A stretch of 64,000 nucleotides of DNA from Cloeon dipterum (GCF_949628265.1 NC_088790.1:3786545-3850544); one strand, 5' to 3'; shown: positions 1 through 13,254, counted from the stretch's first letter. The notes: a model not told the origin generated them from the sequence alone. Numbers and translations: made by a program.

Positions 1-1973
1 ATTGCCGTAGATTGCTTAAATATTTCTGCGCTTAGTATTAAAAAATAAATAAATGAAAAAATAATAGCGTGCAGGTGCAATAAAACATTTTTATGACGCT
101 AAATTATCAGTCTAATGTTTTGACAGAGTGTAGGTATCCCTACACATACGGTATATATCCAAAAGTTAAAATGAAATATTTAATTTCATAAATAACCTGC
201 GCGTGTATGTGTGTTTCTTCCCCCTTTTTTAATAAAACTTCCTAAACTAACAAAGATACAAAAGCCATATTGCATGTGTTGGCCTGACGAGTCAGTATTT
301 AAATATTATATGCAATATTAAAACTATAATATTATCTCACTCTGACGGTTGGATTGAATTATTTACAAAACGTACTTAGTATATAACGCAATAACTGTTA
401 GACAAGATCCGATAACCATCGCATTGAACATCCAGTTCCAAAAACAAAAGGGTATATAGTCAGGATCAGACTCGCCCGCCGAGGGAGTGTAAGTGTAACC
501 CGGCCGTTTTCTTAGAATAATTTAGGCCATATTAAGCTCCTTCTGCAAACTGAATTGTATCCTCGTCGAGTGAGTGTATATAGAGAGCATATTAAATTAT
601 CCTTCACTCTGCGTGAGCCTTGGAGAAAAGTGATGACGGCTCTGGAGGCCCCTTTGGCGCTGCAACTGTCAAAATGTAATTACACCCTGTGTGCGGCTGA
701 CTCATGAGAGGCATCAATCACTCGCTCATTTATATATCTGCTGCCTGCGTCTCTCGAGAGACGCCTCGAGAGATGAGAAATTGACACAAAGAGCAAGATG
801 GGATGCTAGCTGCTGCTGTCTGGAATTTCCCACTTTTCACGACTCACGCAATTTGGTGAGCGCTAATTTGTAATTCATACATCTCGCCAGGGCAAGCTAA
901 TTTTGCAACGCGGAGGTTCGTTTTAATCACATTTTGATATTTCTGAAATCGAGAATTAATGAAGAAGGATCAAAAGATCATTTCTCAACAAAAAGAGCTA
1001 CGCGCCATTTGCTAAATTGCTCGCTGCGACTTCTTTTTGCGCTGCCTTTTGTCACAAAGGTGCCAGAGAAAACAGAAACAATGAGAGTTTCGCACCAGAA
1101 CAAAAAGCAGGAGTGTGTAAAAAGGAAAGATGTGATGAGACACCCAGAGTGACACGGAGATGAAGAATATGTACGCATTTTTTTCCCACGTACTTTCACT
1201 AAAGAAACAAAAGAGTGTGCCTCTTACAGCGCTTGCAGCGTACCCAAGTTTAAAAAATGAGACAAATTTAGAGGGCTGTGAGTGTACGTGCCAATTAAAG
1301 AAATTCTTACTAATTATAATGAGCTAAACAATTTTTCATGTTTGTGTCAGTTGTCAAGCTTCAAAGGTTTGTGATCCGGTTAGTGATCGCGTAAAATCAG
1401 AATATTTTTCCAAGGTTAAACCACTTGTACATAATTTTTTTTATAAAAGAACCAGGGATTCTGCTCCTGTCATTTTTGTATGATATTTTGCTTTTAATAA
1501 TAAAGAGATTACAGAGCTCACATTGTAATAAATCCAGTCTGTCCGAGTCAGTCTGAAAAGTTGCTTGCGCTCCACCCAATTGATATTCTCTCAAGTCTCG
1601 TGCTGCTCCAATCAAATTGGTAGCCGCACGAAGCAAATCACCACGGGCTAAATTTATTCAAATGATTAACTTGCGCATTGTAACACAACGTATTGCTGAT
1701 TTTATACAGCAGGGGGACGGCACAACATCAAAATTGAGCCCAGACGGGCAAATATACTCTGTGATTTACGATAGTTCGCTTTAATTCTCGATTGGAGATT
1801 ACGTGGAAGTCAAATTGTCTTGCACAACAATGTGGTTGTAAATTATTCTATGTGACTTGAGTTAAATTTTGCCGAGGAGTAATAGAGTGATATTGAGCTT
1901 CAATCGCTTCAATAAAAACTCATGATTTCATTGTACTCCTACGCCAGAATATCGTCTGAATTAATTATGATTA
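1..1973. other. Non-coding, no feature recognised
   Basis: AT-rich with short open frames only. No conserved protein text, tRNA or repeat partner was seen on either strand. Confidence 0.5.
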
Positions 1974-2628
1974 GTGGTCTCAGCCAGCCGGCAAATTTTT
2001 GGTCGCGTGGGCAGCCGCCAGCCGCCGTGAATGTGGCTAAGCTGCGCCAGCCACACCAGCCGCCGGTGAAAAATTGTCTAAAATTAAAAAGTGCAGGAGA
2101 AAAAATGTTTTCCGGCCCTTCAGACCGTTAAAGACCGCCTTTGATGAAGTTTCTGAGCACACCAATCGATTCTTGAGTGTTGAATTAGGTAAAGTGGATA
2201 GTTTTTCCAACCAAAAAGTGCAGCGCGAAGTGCGTAGAACAAGTAGAACTTTTTTCCTCCAACACAATATGCGAGAATTGCGCATGCGTCAGAGCTGGTT
2301 TGAGCACTTGCAGCGAGACCCACCTGTACGAACGACTTCTTTGTCAGATCCATCCAGCTCTGACGCATGCGCAATTCTAGAATTCATATTGTTTTGGCGG
2401 GAAAAAGTTCGCACGTCGCGCTGCACTTTTTGGTTGGAAAAAACATCCACTTTCCCTAATCCGACCCTCAAAAATCGATTGGTGTGCTCAGAAACTCCGT
2501 CAAAGACTGTCTTTAAGCACTTTCAAGCTTCACGTTTGAAATATTGTCAGCCACGCGGCCACGCCAGCAACCAGCCGCCGGTGAAAATGACCAGTCATTG
2601 CCTTAAATCTCGGTGCTGCTGAAACCTC
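1974..2628. mobile_element. MITE family A, copy 1, interrupted by a family B element
   Basis: Starts with GTGGTCTCAGCC and ends with GCTGAAACCTC, degenerate forms of the family A inverted repeat. The inner text (AAAAAGTGCAGGAGAAAAA, CCGGCCCTTCAGACCGTTAA) matches the copy at 58856-59040. About 390 bp of family B sit inside it at a TTAA. The 182-codon open frame over this stretch is a by-product of the repeats. Confidence 0.8.
2128..2516. mobile_element. TTAA-flanked foldback MITE family B, copy 1, nested in family A
   Basis: Begins TTAAAGACCGCCTTTGATG and ends CAAAGACTGTCTTTAA, with arms of about 150 bp that are inverted copies (TTCTGAGCACACCAATCGAT against its complement near 2474-2493). TTAA at both ends is the target duplication. 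It carries TTTTGGCGGGAAAA (2392-2405, E2F type) and GCGCATGCGTCA (2280-2291, with an inverted partner near 2362-2373). No transposase is encoded. Confidence 0.85.
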
Positions 2629-5600
2629 TATAATTTTTCATAATTGTCTTCGTACAGGTGACAGAAAATTTAGTACGAAAGATATTTGATGCCACATTTA
2701 GTAATCCAGATTTCCTGATTCGATGAACAAAGCAATATTGAATTTACATTTTTTTTGTTCACTCAGAGCCTTTCAGGGAGATATGACTCGATTTTTTACC
2801 AGGAGTAAATCTAATTTCAATTAAATCCCGAGCGGAGAGGCAATCCGGCCGGGCGGACGCCGCTCGTGCTCTCGCGGAGCTGCATATTATTTTCAATGCT
2901 GCGAACGCTAGATTTTATCACACAGCAGCCGTGCAAAGAGTTGCTCGGTGCGATTCTATTGCAGCAAAACGGACAGAACGCCAGCAGCAACCAGCCAGGC
3001 ATTTGCAATAAATCTTGGTCGTTTCATTGAAAAACAAGTGGAGCACGCTCATTGAATAAAACCAACAAGAGAGTGGAATTAAATTCAATTGGTAACTCGC
3101 ATGCGGTCATTATAAATCACAATTCCATAAATGAAAAGCAGGCTTTTGCAAGCAGCGTGGTACGTATTTATTTAAGTTTGAAACGTGTGTGTTGTGCAGA
3201 GGAAAATTTTTGCATCGCATCTGTGAGCCAACCGAAAATGGCATTCGTGAATAAATTTGTATTTAAACACAAACACACAATGCTACTAGAAAATTATTGC
3301 AAACAATGAATGTTTGGATTACAGATGTAAAATACCTGGCCATATAGAACAATATCGTGCGGAACAAAGCAATTTTCTATTATTTGAGGTACATTTTCAT
3401 CTAGAAAAATTATGAATTCACTGCGTATTATGCAACACGCCCAGCATTTTGTTGTGAAGCTCGGCAAATCTGATTTATAAATTCCATTATTTATTCCGCC
3501 TCTGAGCTTCAAGAAATACAAACATTTCCCAAGCGGCAGCGCTCTTTCAGCCGGTAAAATTATTTGAAAAACATCATCAGTCTCCTGCTGCCGCCTCATT
3601 ATGCACACATAAATATTTCCAAAGAAAGAAAGAGAGAGAGAGAGGAGGCGGATTTTCAAAAGAGGCTGCAGATAATTCCTGCGGGGAAGAAATATTCATT
3701 ATTACCCCGCAATACGCATTTATTTGCCAGCAGCAGCGAAGCCTTTTTATCTCCGGATAAAGTACATGCATATTAAAAATGCATATAAATCACTCTTTGC
3801 TGCAAAATGCAGGCCGCGCGCATTTGAATAAATAACTCGTTCCCGATGCTGCGAGAGAATTTCACGAGGAAGAATTTCTGCTTCGGAGAAATTGATTTTA
3901 ATGTTGAATTATTTATGGGGGGCGAACGAGAATTACATCTTGATTAAAACTGACTGCCCTGTTCTCAAGACAATTCCATTGGGCTGAATATGCATCGCTC
4001 TGTGGATTTATTTTCAATAAAAGTAGTTGTTCAACGCATGCTTTGCGATGTGAGAATCCGAGCGATGTTAGGAGGTCGAGAACGGGCTGTGTGCGGCTCT
4101 ACATTTGACTCTTTTCCATTGCAATGATTATTCCATTCCGATTTTGGGAGCATGGTTCGGAAAAACCATCTGCATTGCAAAAAACTGTTATTCGCATTTT
4201 TTTCTGCAATTTTGCGTATTGTTCGATTCGATATATTTATGCATTTTTATTGAAGATGAAAAAATCTTACAATATGGATTTTTACATAATCGGAATTAAA
4301 GCCATTAGTTTGATCAAAAGACCAAAAATGTAAATCGTAATTTTCCAAATTCCCGATTTTTTTTTGGCACGAAACGTGACCTTTTCGGGGTTAAATTTGG
4401 AAAAATGCGGGAAAGACCGAAACTAGTGGTTTTTATTTCCAGCTTTTTTTGCGAAAACAAACAGAGGTGCATTTGAGCGCAATGCAAAATTGGCGGAACC
4501 TGTTTGGGAAGTTTGCGAAAGCTTTCCGACACGCTATTGCTGCTTTGCACTTTTCCCGCATGCGTTAATTAATTTCTAGCGTGTCCATGAAAGACCCTGG
4601 TTTGGGATATAGTAACACGAGCTGGTCCTGTTCTAGACTGGGCTTCCTCCAAGGAGGCCCATGAGCCCATTGGATGTTATTAGGATTCGCAGAGTTGTTC
4701 GATATCAGGTGGTTGCCAATCTCAAACGCAATGTACCTAATCTAAAAAAATAAATATCTCAAATCTACTGAGGATTCCGGTTACCAATAAATATTTTATT
4801 TTCCTGAAAAAAAAAATACAGAAAATTCGAGCTAATGACAAAGATCTTTCGTATTTCAGACCCGAGTGCCGAAAGGGACCATCACACAGCTGCTTCGTGT
4901 GAGGGATAAACCAATTCATTTGGCCGAGCTTAAAATTACGAGCCAGGGGAATGGATTACAACGCCGCATAATATATTTTTATTCTTGCCAGAGAGAGATA
5001 AAAAGATTTAAATTCGCGTTCTAGTGCTCGCTGTGGCATTAAGTGAGGTAACTAGACCATCAAGAGCGGGCGCGCAGCCACAAATGCTCTCAGCTCGTGG
5101 AGGAGATTAAACATATACATAGCAGGCAATTGTAATTAAATTTGACAAGCCACTGTGGTGTGTAGACACAAAATTCAACAAACACGACCGCAGCACTTTT
5201 CTCAAGACACGAGAGATGTATGCTGCGGATTAGGTAGAGAGAAGCAATAATCTTGACACATACACCGTCCTGCGAGTAAAAAATAGAGCTTGGCATGTCG
5301 AGCAAAATTAACGCTTCTGTAACTGATACCCGGAGTGTAACCCTGGAATTTTAATAATTTCTGCTTGTTAATTTTGCACATAGAAGACAACGTGCCAATA
5401 TCTCAGAATCAGAACTAGAACTTGAAAAATTAAATTAAGTGAATTATTTTAGTAGAATGTTGCGTTTTTCCTTTCGTAAATCAATGCAACAAAAATTATA
5501 TAAACTTAAAATTCCGCTCCATTTCCAGATATTTTTTGGGTGGGTTCCTTTGCTGAACGTAAAAATATAAATTAGCTTCTTTGAACACTGTCAGTAGTCC

Positions 5601-5888
5601 AAGATTTATATTTTAAAGGAAATGACATATCAGGTTTCATCATTTTAGCCCGTCTTTCACCTTCACGTGTGCTGAGTTGTTGTTTTATTAATTAGCCCTT
5701 AGCGCCACTCCGATCAGTATCTTGGGCTGCATTACTCAAGGTGTGGCTTGGAGAACACAAACATCTTAATAAAGTGGTGCCTTCAAGACCCAAGAGGCAG
5801 TCTTTCTTGAACACTGTAATTATCACCCAGCTGTGTGTTGTAAGTAAGAGAATATAATGCTCACTGCACGCGAAATTTGAGCCAAATT
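2629..5888. other. Non-coding, no feature recognised
   Basis: Short unrelated open frames. A near-palindrome GGGCTTCCTCCAAGGAGGCC lies at 4649-4668; a purine run (GAAAGAAAGAAAGAGAGAGA) lies near 3624. Nothing else identifiable. Confidence 0.5.
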
Positions 5889-6209
5889 TTAAAAGTATAG
5901 CCCTGTAAATTCTTTTTTGGCAGTATACCAATCGATTCCTGATAATCCTGAGGCTTGAATTAGATTATAAAGTTTATCTCAGTCGATACTTCGACACGAA
6001 AGTCGGTGGAAATGGTTACTCTTGCGACTTTTTTTGATTTGAGCCAAATTGTAAGAATTAAAAAGTGCAACAAGAACGTCGGCGACCAAAAGCCACCTAT
6101 TTTTGCTGATTTTCGGCACGTCTTGTGAGCGATTCGTCTGCCTAGCCTATGATTCGACCCTCAGAAACTGATTGGCACTGCCAAAAATAAAATTCCAGTG
6201 CTTTTTTAA
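5889..6209. mobile_element. TTAA-flanked MITE family C, copy 2
   Basis: TTAA at both ends; arms TTGGCAGTATACCAATCGAT and the complement of ATTGGCACTGCCAA are inverted copies. The subterminal GATTCGACCCTCAG is shared with families B and C elsewhere. Non-coding. Confidence 0.72.
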
Positions 6210-8957
6210 TCAAAATCAATAGAGTCACTACTCTCTAAAACTGCGTTGAGAGAAAAATTCCGATTAAAATAGTAAATGCTTATATAGTTTTGAGAAAGGG
6301 AGCTTCTAGGATCAGCACTGTTTTATCAAGTCCGCGGGGGCTCTCTGCAGAAAGACAGAAAGTTTTGCGCCTGCCCTTTTACACGTATGTGCGTAATTTA
6401 TACAAAGCGAATAAGCTTATCGGCAGCGCAGCCGGCAATAAATCTCGGCCTAATCCTTGGGCATTTCTGGTTGCATCGGAAAAAATGGTCAAACGAAGGC
6501 ATGGGTGGTATGCAGATAACATAACTCAACAGGCTGTACTTATCAGGGTTGTTTTTGCTCACGCTGCGCTTGATAAATCACCAGCGACTTCTTATTTGAA
6601 GCTCCCTGCGCGGTCGCCAACCACATTGACACGTTAAAACGGCTGCTTTGTCTTTATCTAATCCCCCATTCAGTCGGTGCGAAAAATCTGCTATTCGTCC
6701 TCTGAAAAGGAGTGATTAAAAATTAACGAGACGTATTGAAACAATTTGGCCATGGTGTGAATGGAGAGTTATTTTTAGTTCCGTCATTAATCTTGATTCT
6801 TAATCACTCTCAAGATGCCTATGGCACGACTTTTGTTGCTGAAATTACACAAAACGAAGAAGAAATCCGAGTTCCGAGTGAAAAAAGAAAGACTACGTCT
6901 GCTGAATACGAACTCATTAGAAGAGACACCTCACCTCCTTATTAGAGTTGTTAAAATTCAACGCATGATTTTTCAGCAACATGATGAGGAACCGAGAGTA
7001 GCGGCGTGTCTAATAATGACATCAAGAGCGAGTTCACAAAACCACCGCCCGCCGCTGCAGATTATTAATAATACAAAACTCCCTGCTGCGAAGATAAAAA
7101 TAACATTATGCCGGCGGAATTCAGAATTGCGGCAGGCCGCTAAAATTGCACTCCTCCGGGAACTCCATAATCTGACATCAACGTCTTTTTAATAATAAAA
7201 AAGCGAGGGACCAGCGCCGCTGTCTGTTCATTGCTCGCGAAGGGACTGTTTCACAGCGCAGATATGATGATAATTCTGCGGTGCATTTTTATTAAAAACT
7301 CCTCGCCTGATAAAATTGTCCCCGGCCGTCGCAGCAGTAGCGTTCTCGCCGAAATTGGTGTCTGCGAGTCTGCGTGCGACAGAAGCCGTCCCCTAGCCGC
7401 CAAATTCGACACGCTTCGTTTCTTTCTTTTCTCGTCGCTCTTCAAAGAGTACACGAAAAAATTAACTTGACATTTATAGATTAAAAAGTTTAAAAAATGA
7501 TTTCTATTTTTCTATATTCTCTGTATGTTGGGAAAAAGCTGAAATTTTCCCAGATTTCCGCTTAAATTTCTGAGAAAATTTGCTACAATGCTTGAGCTCA
7601 TTGAAAATCATGATTTTTTATTACACAATTTATGGGCCATATTTTAAATTTTAACCCTGTTCTTTTTAAATCCCATTTTGAATATTTTCAGGGTGCCAAT
7701 TTTTTACTTTGGGAGTATCACGCGGGCCCTAATTATTCTATTTCGAATTTACCACAGTTCGTTCGATGCGCCTCGGCAAGCTCTTTCAGACCCCAATGTT
7801 TTTTCTTAAATACAATCCCACGTTCCTCGACGGGGGCCCGAGTAACGGGCCCTCAAATTTGAAAAATTTCAAAAACCACATTTTTGGAACTTTGAAAGTT
7901 AATAACTCAGGCTGTATTGCTCCGGTTTGGCTGAAACAAAAAATTAAATTGATGCCTATTAAATTTTGCGTCGAACTGTTTGTAAATCGACCCAATTAAA
8001 TTTAATGGGGACCGCCTGGTCAAAAATCAATAATTGTCGTTTTTCTTTCGTTTTAATTTTTTTTGCGGGGCCCCTATGGGCCCAAACGGGCCATATTGGA
8101 TCTCATTTGATTCGTCTTGAACAGAACTATCGATTGCGCGTTTTCTGTTTTTCAAAATCAGTTCTACCTATTTTCGGGGGTGAAAAACTTCCCCTTTTGG
8201 ATGCGAGAAAAAAAGCGCCTATAGGCTTCATTTTCGATCAGGGTGTCAAACATAACCAAAAATCGCCATACCACGCGTATTTGTAGTATAGTAAGGTAAA
8301 TTGATTTATATTTTGTTCTGCATCAATCCAATTTAAAGCGGCTGAGAAGTACAATAAGGCACACACTGGCAAGTTTGTAGCAGCAGGTGTTGCCTCTACA
8401 CAAAGCCCCATTGATTTGCGGCAGTTAATAAAATATGCCGCTGCAAATACGAGCGTTGTTTGGTGTAATTAGCGTGCACATGATGCCTTCATTACGGCCT
8501 GTTTACTGCCGCCATTATTGCTCGTTGGGCCAAAACTGCAGGTGTGTGTGTGTGTTTACCTGGGCGCTGGCTTGCATTACCGGGGCGGCGGAAGGAACAG
8601 GCACCGGGAGTGCCATTAAATTAAGTCTTATGGCGAAAGAAAGTTGAAACTTTTACTACCGAGAGAGAGAGAGCACATTACGCGACGGGCAAAAGGTGTC
8701 TCCAGGGAATTTCGGCAAAACGCTCTATGCTGTTATTTGCATACGTGCGCGCCGTGTCCTCTTTGTCATTTGCATAAAACCAAAGGCGATTTTGTGCCGT
8801 ATGATCACACCGGTGGAGGATGTACCTCCGGGGTTGCCGGGGTTGCCTTGGTCCCACTATCTTTTTATCTCTTTGCCACCACCGCCTCTGGCCATCCGGG
8901 CATTTATAGTGCCGATGCAAAACTCTGGGGGGTGCTGTTAGCATACATCAGTTTTAC
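6210..8957. other. Non-coding, no gene recognised
   Basis: Frames up to 125 codons lack any familiar motif. 7.6-8.3 kb has GGGCCC-rich text resembling a dispersed repeat (GGGCCCGAGTAACGGGCCCT, GGGGCCCCTATGGGCCC), but without a clear second copy here. Confidence 0.45.
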
Positions 8958-9330
8958 TATTAAAGTAGAGCTTTACAGGCCAACAATTAAGAACATTTTG
9001 CATTGCTGAAGTTGCAAGAAGTTCATTCAATTTATTGTTTGTGTAATTTAGCAATGGTTTTTATCCCTAAAATGTTTAATAATTGATGTTTTTTGCTTGA
9101 TTTCGATCCCTCTCGTTGCAATCCAGCCAACGGTGTGCGAATTTTGAGGAAAAAATCCATAAATTGTGCAATAAATCGTGAATTTAGAGTAGGGAAACAA
9201 TGCTTGATTAGCATGCAAGCTTTTGAGCCGATTTTTCTCAAAAATTTAAAATGTTAGGAAATTGTTAGCTTTTTCCTGCTTTTAGATAGTGTTTTAAGCA
9301 AAAGGTAAATATAATTTTTCGATCATTCAC
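8958..9330. repeat. Family I repeat, copy 1
   Basis: TAAAGTAGAGCTTTACAGGC, AAGAACATTTTGCATTG and CTTGATTTCGATCCCTCTCG match the copy in Pvf intron 1 along about 300 bp. Confidence 0.75.
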
Positions 9331-10321
9331 AAAAACCAAAGCTTTCTGTAAAGCTTTACTTTAAGCCTGCTAGTGCTCTGCAGATTTCGTTGGTGCGCCA
9401 CAGCAGAAAACAATTCATTTTGAACGTTTTAACATTTTTGTTATATGATTTTACTGGGGGAAATGCTTACATTTTTGTTGTTTTATTGCGTAGAGCAGAA
9501 AAGTAAAATAAAAGGAATATATTTTCCCCTCGAAAACAATAGAAACATTTGCAAGTGAACTTAAAATTGGCAATATGCTATTTCCAGCCAATTTAATCAT
9601 GACTCATGGAAATTAAATGCGTGTGCGCGTCACCGCACATGCTTCTATAGAGACCATATATATTATTTCATATGTTATAATCAGCAAAAAGGTATGTTAT
9701 GTTTTAAAAGCTGAGCTAACGACTGGACGAGAGAATAATTATTGTTCTCTCCTCCACACACAAGAGAACGGTTGCTTGCGTTTTTTTTCATCCCGTGCGT
9801 GCGATGTGTGTTGCTGCAAATTTAACGAGTTTTGCGCTGTTTGCAGTGCGACAGGTAAGGGCCACGGCGTAACGAGACCGTAATTTGATGATGAAAAGCA
9901 GTTCCTCTGAAAAATAATTATTTTTTTATTCGCGAAAATTCAATAGTGAAAAGAGCTTTGCTTGCAACTCGAACCATATTTTACATTTGGCAATACTTTC
10001 ATATCCCAATTAAAAAATTATGTGAAATACATTAAACAATTTTGTACTATTTTTGTAAGATATGTACAGGAAATTAAACTTTGGACTTTGTGTAGCTACG
10101 GCCTTTCTCAGGAACATAGCCATAATATTTTAAACGTTTCCAGACTTTACTATTGAACGTAATGAGATGATATTTTGCTTGGTCCCCGTAACCGGTTCTT
10201 TTGGCTCTTGATATTCTCTCAACTCTGCACCAGGCCGCCGGCCGCGAAAAAGAACCATGATTTTTGTATAACAGGTTTGCTGGGATTGAAATGTCATGCG
10301 CGCACCACTCTCACTCACAGG

Positions 10322-10324
<3 letters not shown>
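9331..10324. other. Non-coding; one strong donor-like site
   Basis: GTGCGACAG followed by GTAAGGGC at about 9855 looks like a splice donor and could end a non-coding exon; no partner could be assigned. The rest shows nothing. Confidence 0.3.

Positions 10325-10398
<74 letters not shown>
10325..10398 (+). repeat. (AG)37 microsatellite
   Basis: Uninterrupted AG dinucleotides for 74 bp, the longest simple repeat in the window. Confidence 0.95.
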
Positions 10399-10403
<5 letters not shown>

Positions 10404-10910
10404 CGCTCAGGTGTCAGCCTAAAATATGCCTGGGAAAATTACAAGCACCGCACCGTAATATGAAACAAATAATATATCCCTGCTTCTCCTCCAGAGCAGT
10501 GGCGCATTTTCGTATAGTTGTAGGCCTTGTGCGAATATTTTCAGGCTTTAACCGCAACTGACCTTTTCTCTCTTTATTGGTTTTCTGTCCGATCTGCTTC
10601 AATTGATTTATGATTATTTAATAAATGTGATTTATTTTTACAAAATCCCAAAAAATTCAAAGAGCGATTTAAAAATACAGCTTTTGCTCAATGCAGCCGA
10701 AATTTTGCTTGTTGGTAAATGAGACAAAACGATCGGTGGGTCAATATTTACGTTCTGGTATAAATGAAAAATCCGATTAGGGTGTTTGATAAAAAAATTA
10801 AACATATCCTTCAAGCTGACAGCAAAAATGTTCTCGCATCATTATTTTATTTCCTCAAATTAAAAGCGTACATCGATCGTAATTGTACAATGATAATAAA
10901 CTGAAATTGT

Positions 10911-12449
10911 TTGGTCTTGTATACCTTTGGCAAGATTCAATATTTGTCTGCGAACAAGTGTATCAAACGATGGTCTGACAAGCCTTTAACAAATCTGCGC
11001 CGATCTCTTTTTCATGCACTTCAAAGACGGTATGCCGACTGTTCTAGGAAATGGTGTGCTGAAAACGTGAGGAATAAAATGTGCGATGTAATCGGCGCTG
11101 ATCATCAGCGTCCAAGCTATTTAGATAGAGCACTTAAATCACCTCAACCGTAATACCTATTCTGTTCCGCGCTCGCTTATAATCGATTATGTTTCTTGCT
11201 TGGTGCAAATTTACAATGGGCCATTATTCTTTCATCTCTCACTTACGACTGGTTGCAGGCGTGCTTAAAAGGTTTGACTATAATATTCCTTGTCACACCT
11301 TTAAACCCATACCAGCGACTCTGCTGATTGATAATGCTTTCTTGGAACAGAAGGAGATCATCAAAAGCAGTGAAATAATCAACAATGATCTACCAGTGCT
11401 ATGCAATAATTTATATACATGGTGTAGGAATGTGAAATGTAGACGGTCATCGACTAATTTTTATTTTTAGAGATTTTTAAATGCAGAAACAGTTTTTTGT
11501 TTAAATATTTGGACCTGTTTTGACTGTTTCCACTTTTTTACAACTTGCTCGGCTTTTGGTGTGCAATATTTTTTGTCATGATATGGTTGAATATTTGAGT
11601 ATATTTTATGTTGTATTTTTACAAACATGAATTTAAACATTGCCGCATTATATGTGTTGTACTCAGAACGTCAGAACCCCATTGGATTAAAAAATATTTG
11701 TTTTACGTGGTTATAGAGAAAGGGAATGGGTACTCCAAATATTATATTTATTTCAGTTCCACAAGCCTTTTTCTGGAAGGAATTCATCCGTATATGAGCG
11801 TTATTTGACGTGTTTGGCGCATCGCGGAGATTGGTATATCAACTTCTCCACAAATTTCAGTGAATATTCTTAAATGCACACACGAAATATACCATAATCC
11901 TCATTTCTTGACGAATGAAGCTGAAAATCTACAAAAGGTAAGATATAGAGCATTTTCCAAACTGCGCTGAATGTGCCGCCTGTCTTTTGCCTATCGAACT
12001 TTTTTGTCCTTTATCGTCCGTTTTTTGTGCAGTGTCTCACGAGTTTTGTTTCCCTTGCGCCAAAAGGTCTGATGCGTTAAAGTGCTGGATTTAGATTCCA
12101 TTCCCGGTCTCTAATCCTGAAGGAATTCGCTACCGAACCCGTCCAAGCGCCAAACAGCAAACACTCGTAGTTTTATATACAATAAGAGTCGATCCGGCTG
12201 GTGGGTGCGTACGCGCACCTACTGTAGGTGCAGATCGACATTGAAAACGCGTTCAGAAGTGGAATTTATACATTTGATTGCAATTTTAATGGTCTTGGAG
12301 TTCGAAAAATCCATTCAGGCATTTGGAGAAGCAAAGATAAAAAAAATAAGAAAGAATTGAGCTTCAGAAGTCATTTAGGAGTGGCTGCGGTCTTATATAG
12401 ATGTACAGATTTATCCAATTCATATACGCAATATGAAATAAAATTCTGA
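10911..12449 (+). pseudogene. Unexplained stretch with coding-like pieces, possibly a degenerate gene
   Basis: Several moderate open frames of balanced composition occur on the plus strand (10911-11153, 11189-11470, 11608-11808, 12228-12449), with splice-like signals between them: ATTTCAG before 11862, CTACAAAAG then GTAAGATA at 11938, and TTTTTTGTGCAG near 12034. The frame from 11963 has cysteines and a histidine spaced like a RING finger (CAEC, then 17 residues, CAVSHEFCFPC, then C), but a stop codon falls before the last ligand. I recognise no family with confidence. It may be a decayed gene, an old mobile element, or chance. Confidence 0.25.
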
Positions 12450-13254
12450 ATAAGTTAAGAAGTTAAAAATGGATCCAAAATCACCACTTGTGAGGAAGCG
12501 ATCAGTTTCCATACGCTCTTTCAAACCTCGCGCGTTGCCTGGTTTTCCATCGTAGCGATGAATAATTCACTTAAAATTCAATTCCTTACTATTTTATTTA
12601 ATCGATTTCAATCCGATTCCCCAAGCAATTTTTGTTCCGTTTGAAGCTATCTTTTCTTTGTGACTTCTTCTCTATGAAGCAGATACCACATTTTTGAGAA
12701 CTCCTTAGAGTCACCGCGCGGCAGATAGAATAAAAGGAGAGACCAGCCGATTATCTCCGGCCTGCGGCTTGCAATGATGAAGTGGTTAATCAAAAAAGTT
12801 GTTGTTTTATCCCACCGAGAGACGTGAGATTGGTGGATCACGCACCAGGGAGATGATTGAGACATCGCATCCACGAACTGACGCGCAAGGTGTTGGCCGA
12901 CCCTATTGATAATTGACTTGTTAGCTCTGCCTGCTTGGCAAAGTGGCAAATCACGGAAAAAATGCCCTCAACTCTGTGCTTCGGCGGGACTTAAATTATA
13001 TACGTCATGTTGCCTGCATCCTATAATCAGGTCGGCGCGCTGCGCTGCGGTCGCTCCCTTCTCTTATTATTATTTTTTACTTATTATAGACGGTCTCGCT
13101 ATTTACTTTCAGTTCTTGGTACCCTTTCTTGAGGATTTTTCTTTGTTGAAATTGATGTGATGCTTTAAAAACTCTTATTTGCAAAATATTAAATGAAAAA
13201 ACAAAATTAAAGAGGATTCAGTTAAAGCCAAAATTAGCCTAAGAAGCAGCGTAA

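Noticed and set aside
2074..2622. 182-codon open frame, plus strand
   Set aside because: It lies wholly inside the nested MITEs, and its residues repeat because the arms repeat; no protein family is visible.
8644..9009. 121-codon plus-strand frame
   Set aside because: Its end reads into a family I repeat, and no domain is visible.
12060..12130. tRNA-like phrase with ATTCCATTCCCGGTCTCTAATCC
   Set aside because: No acceptor stem or anticodon arm could be paired around it.
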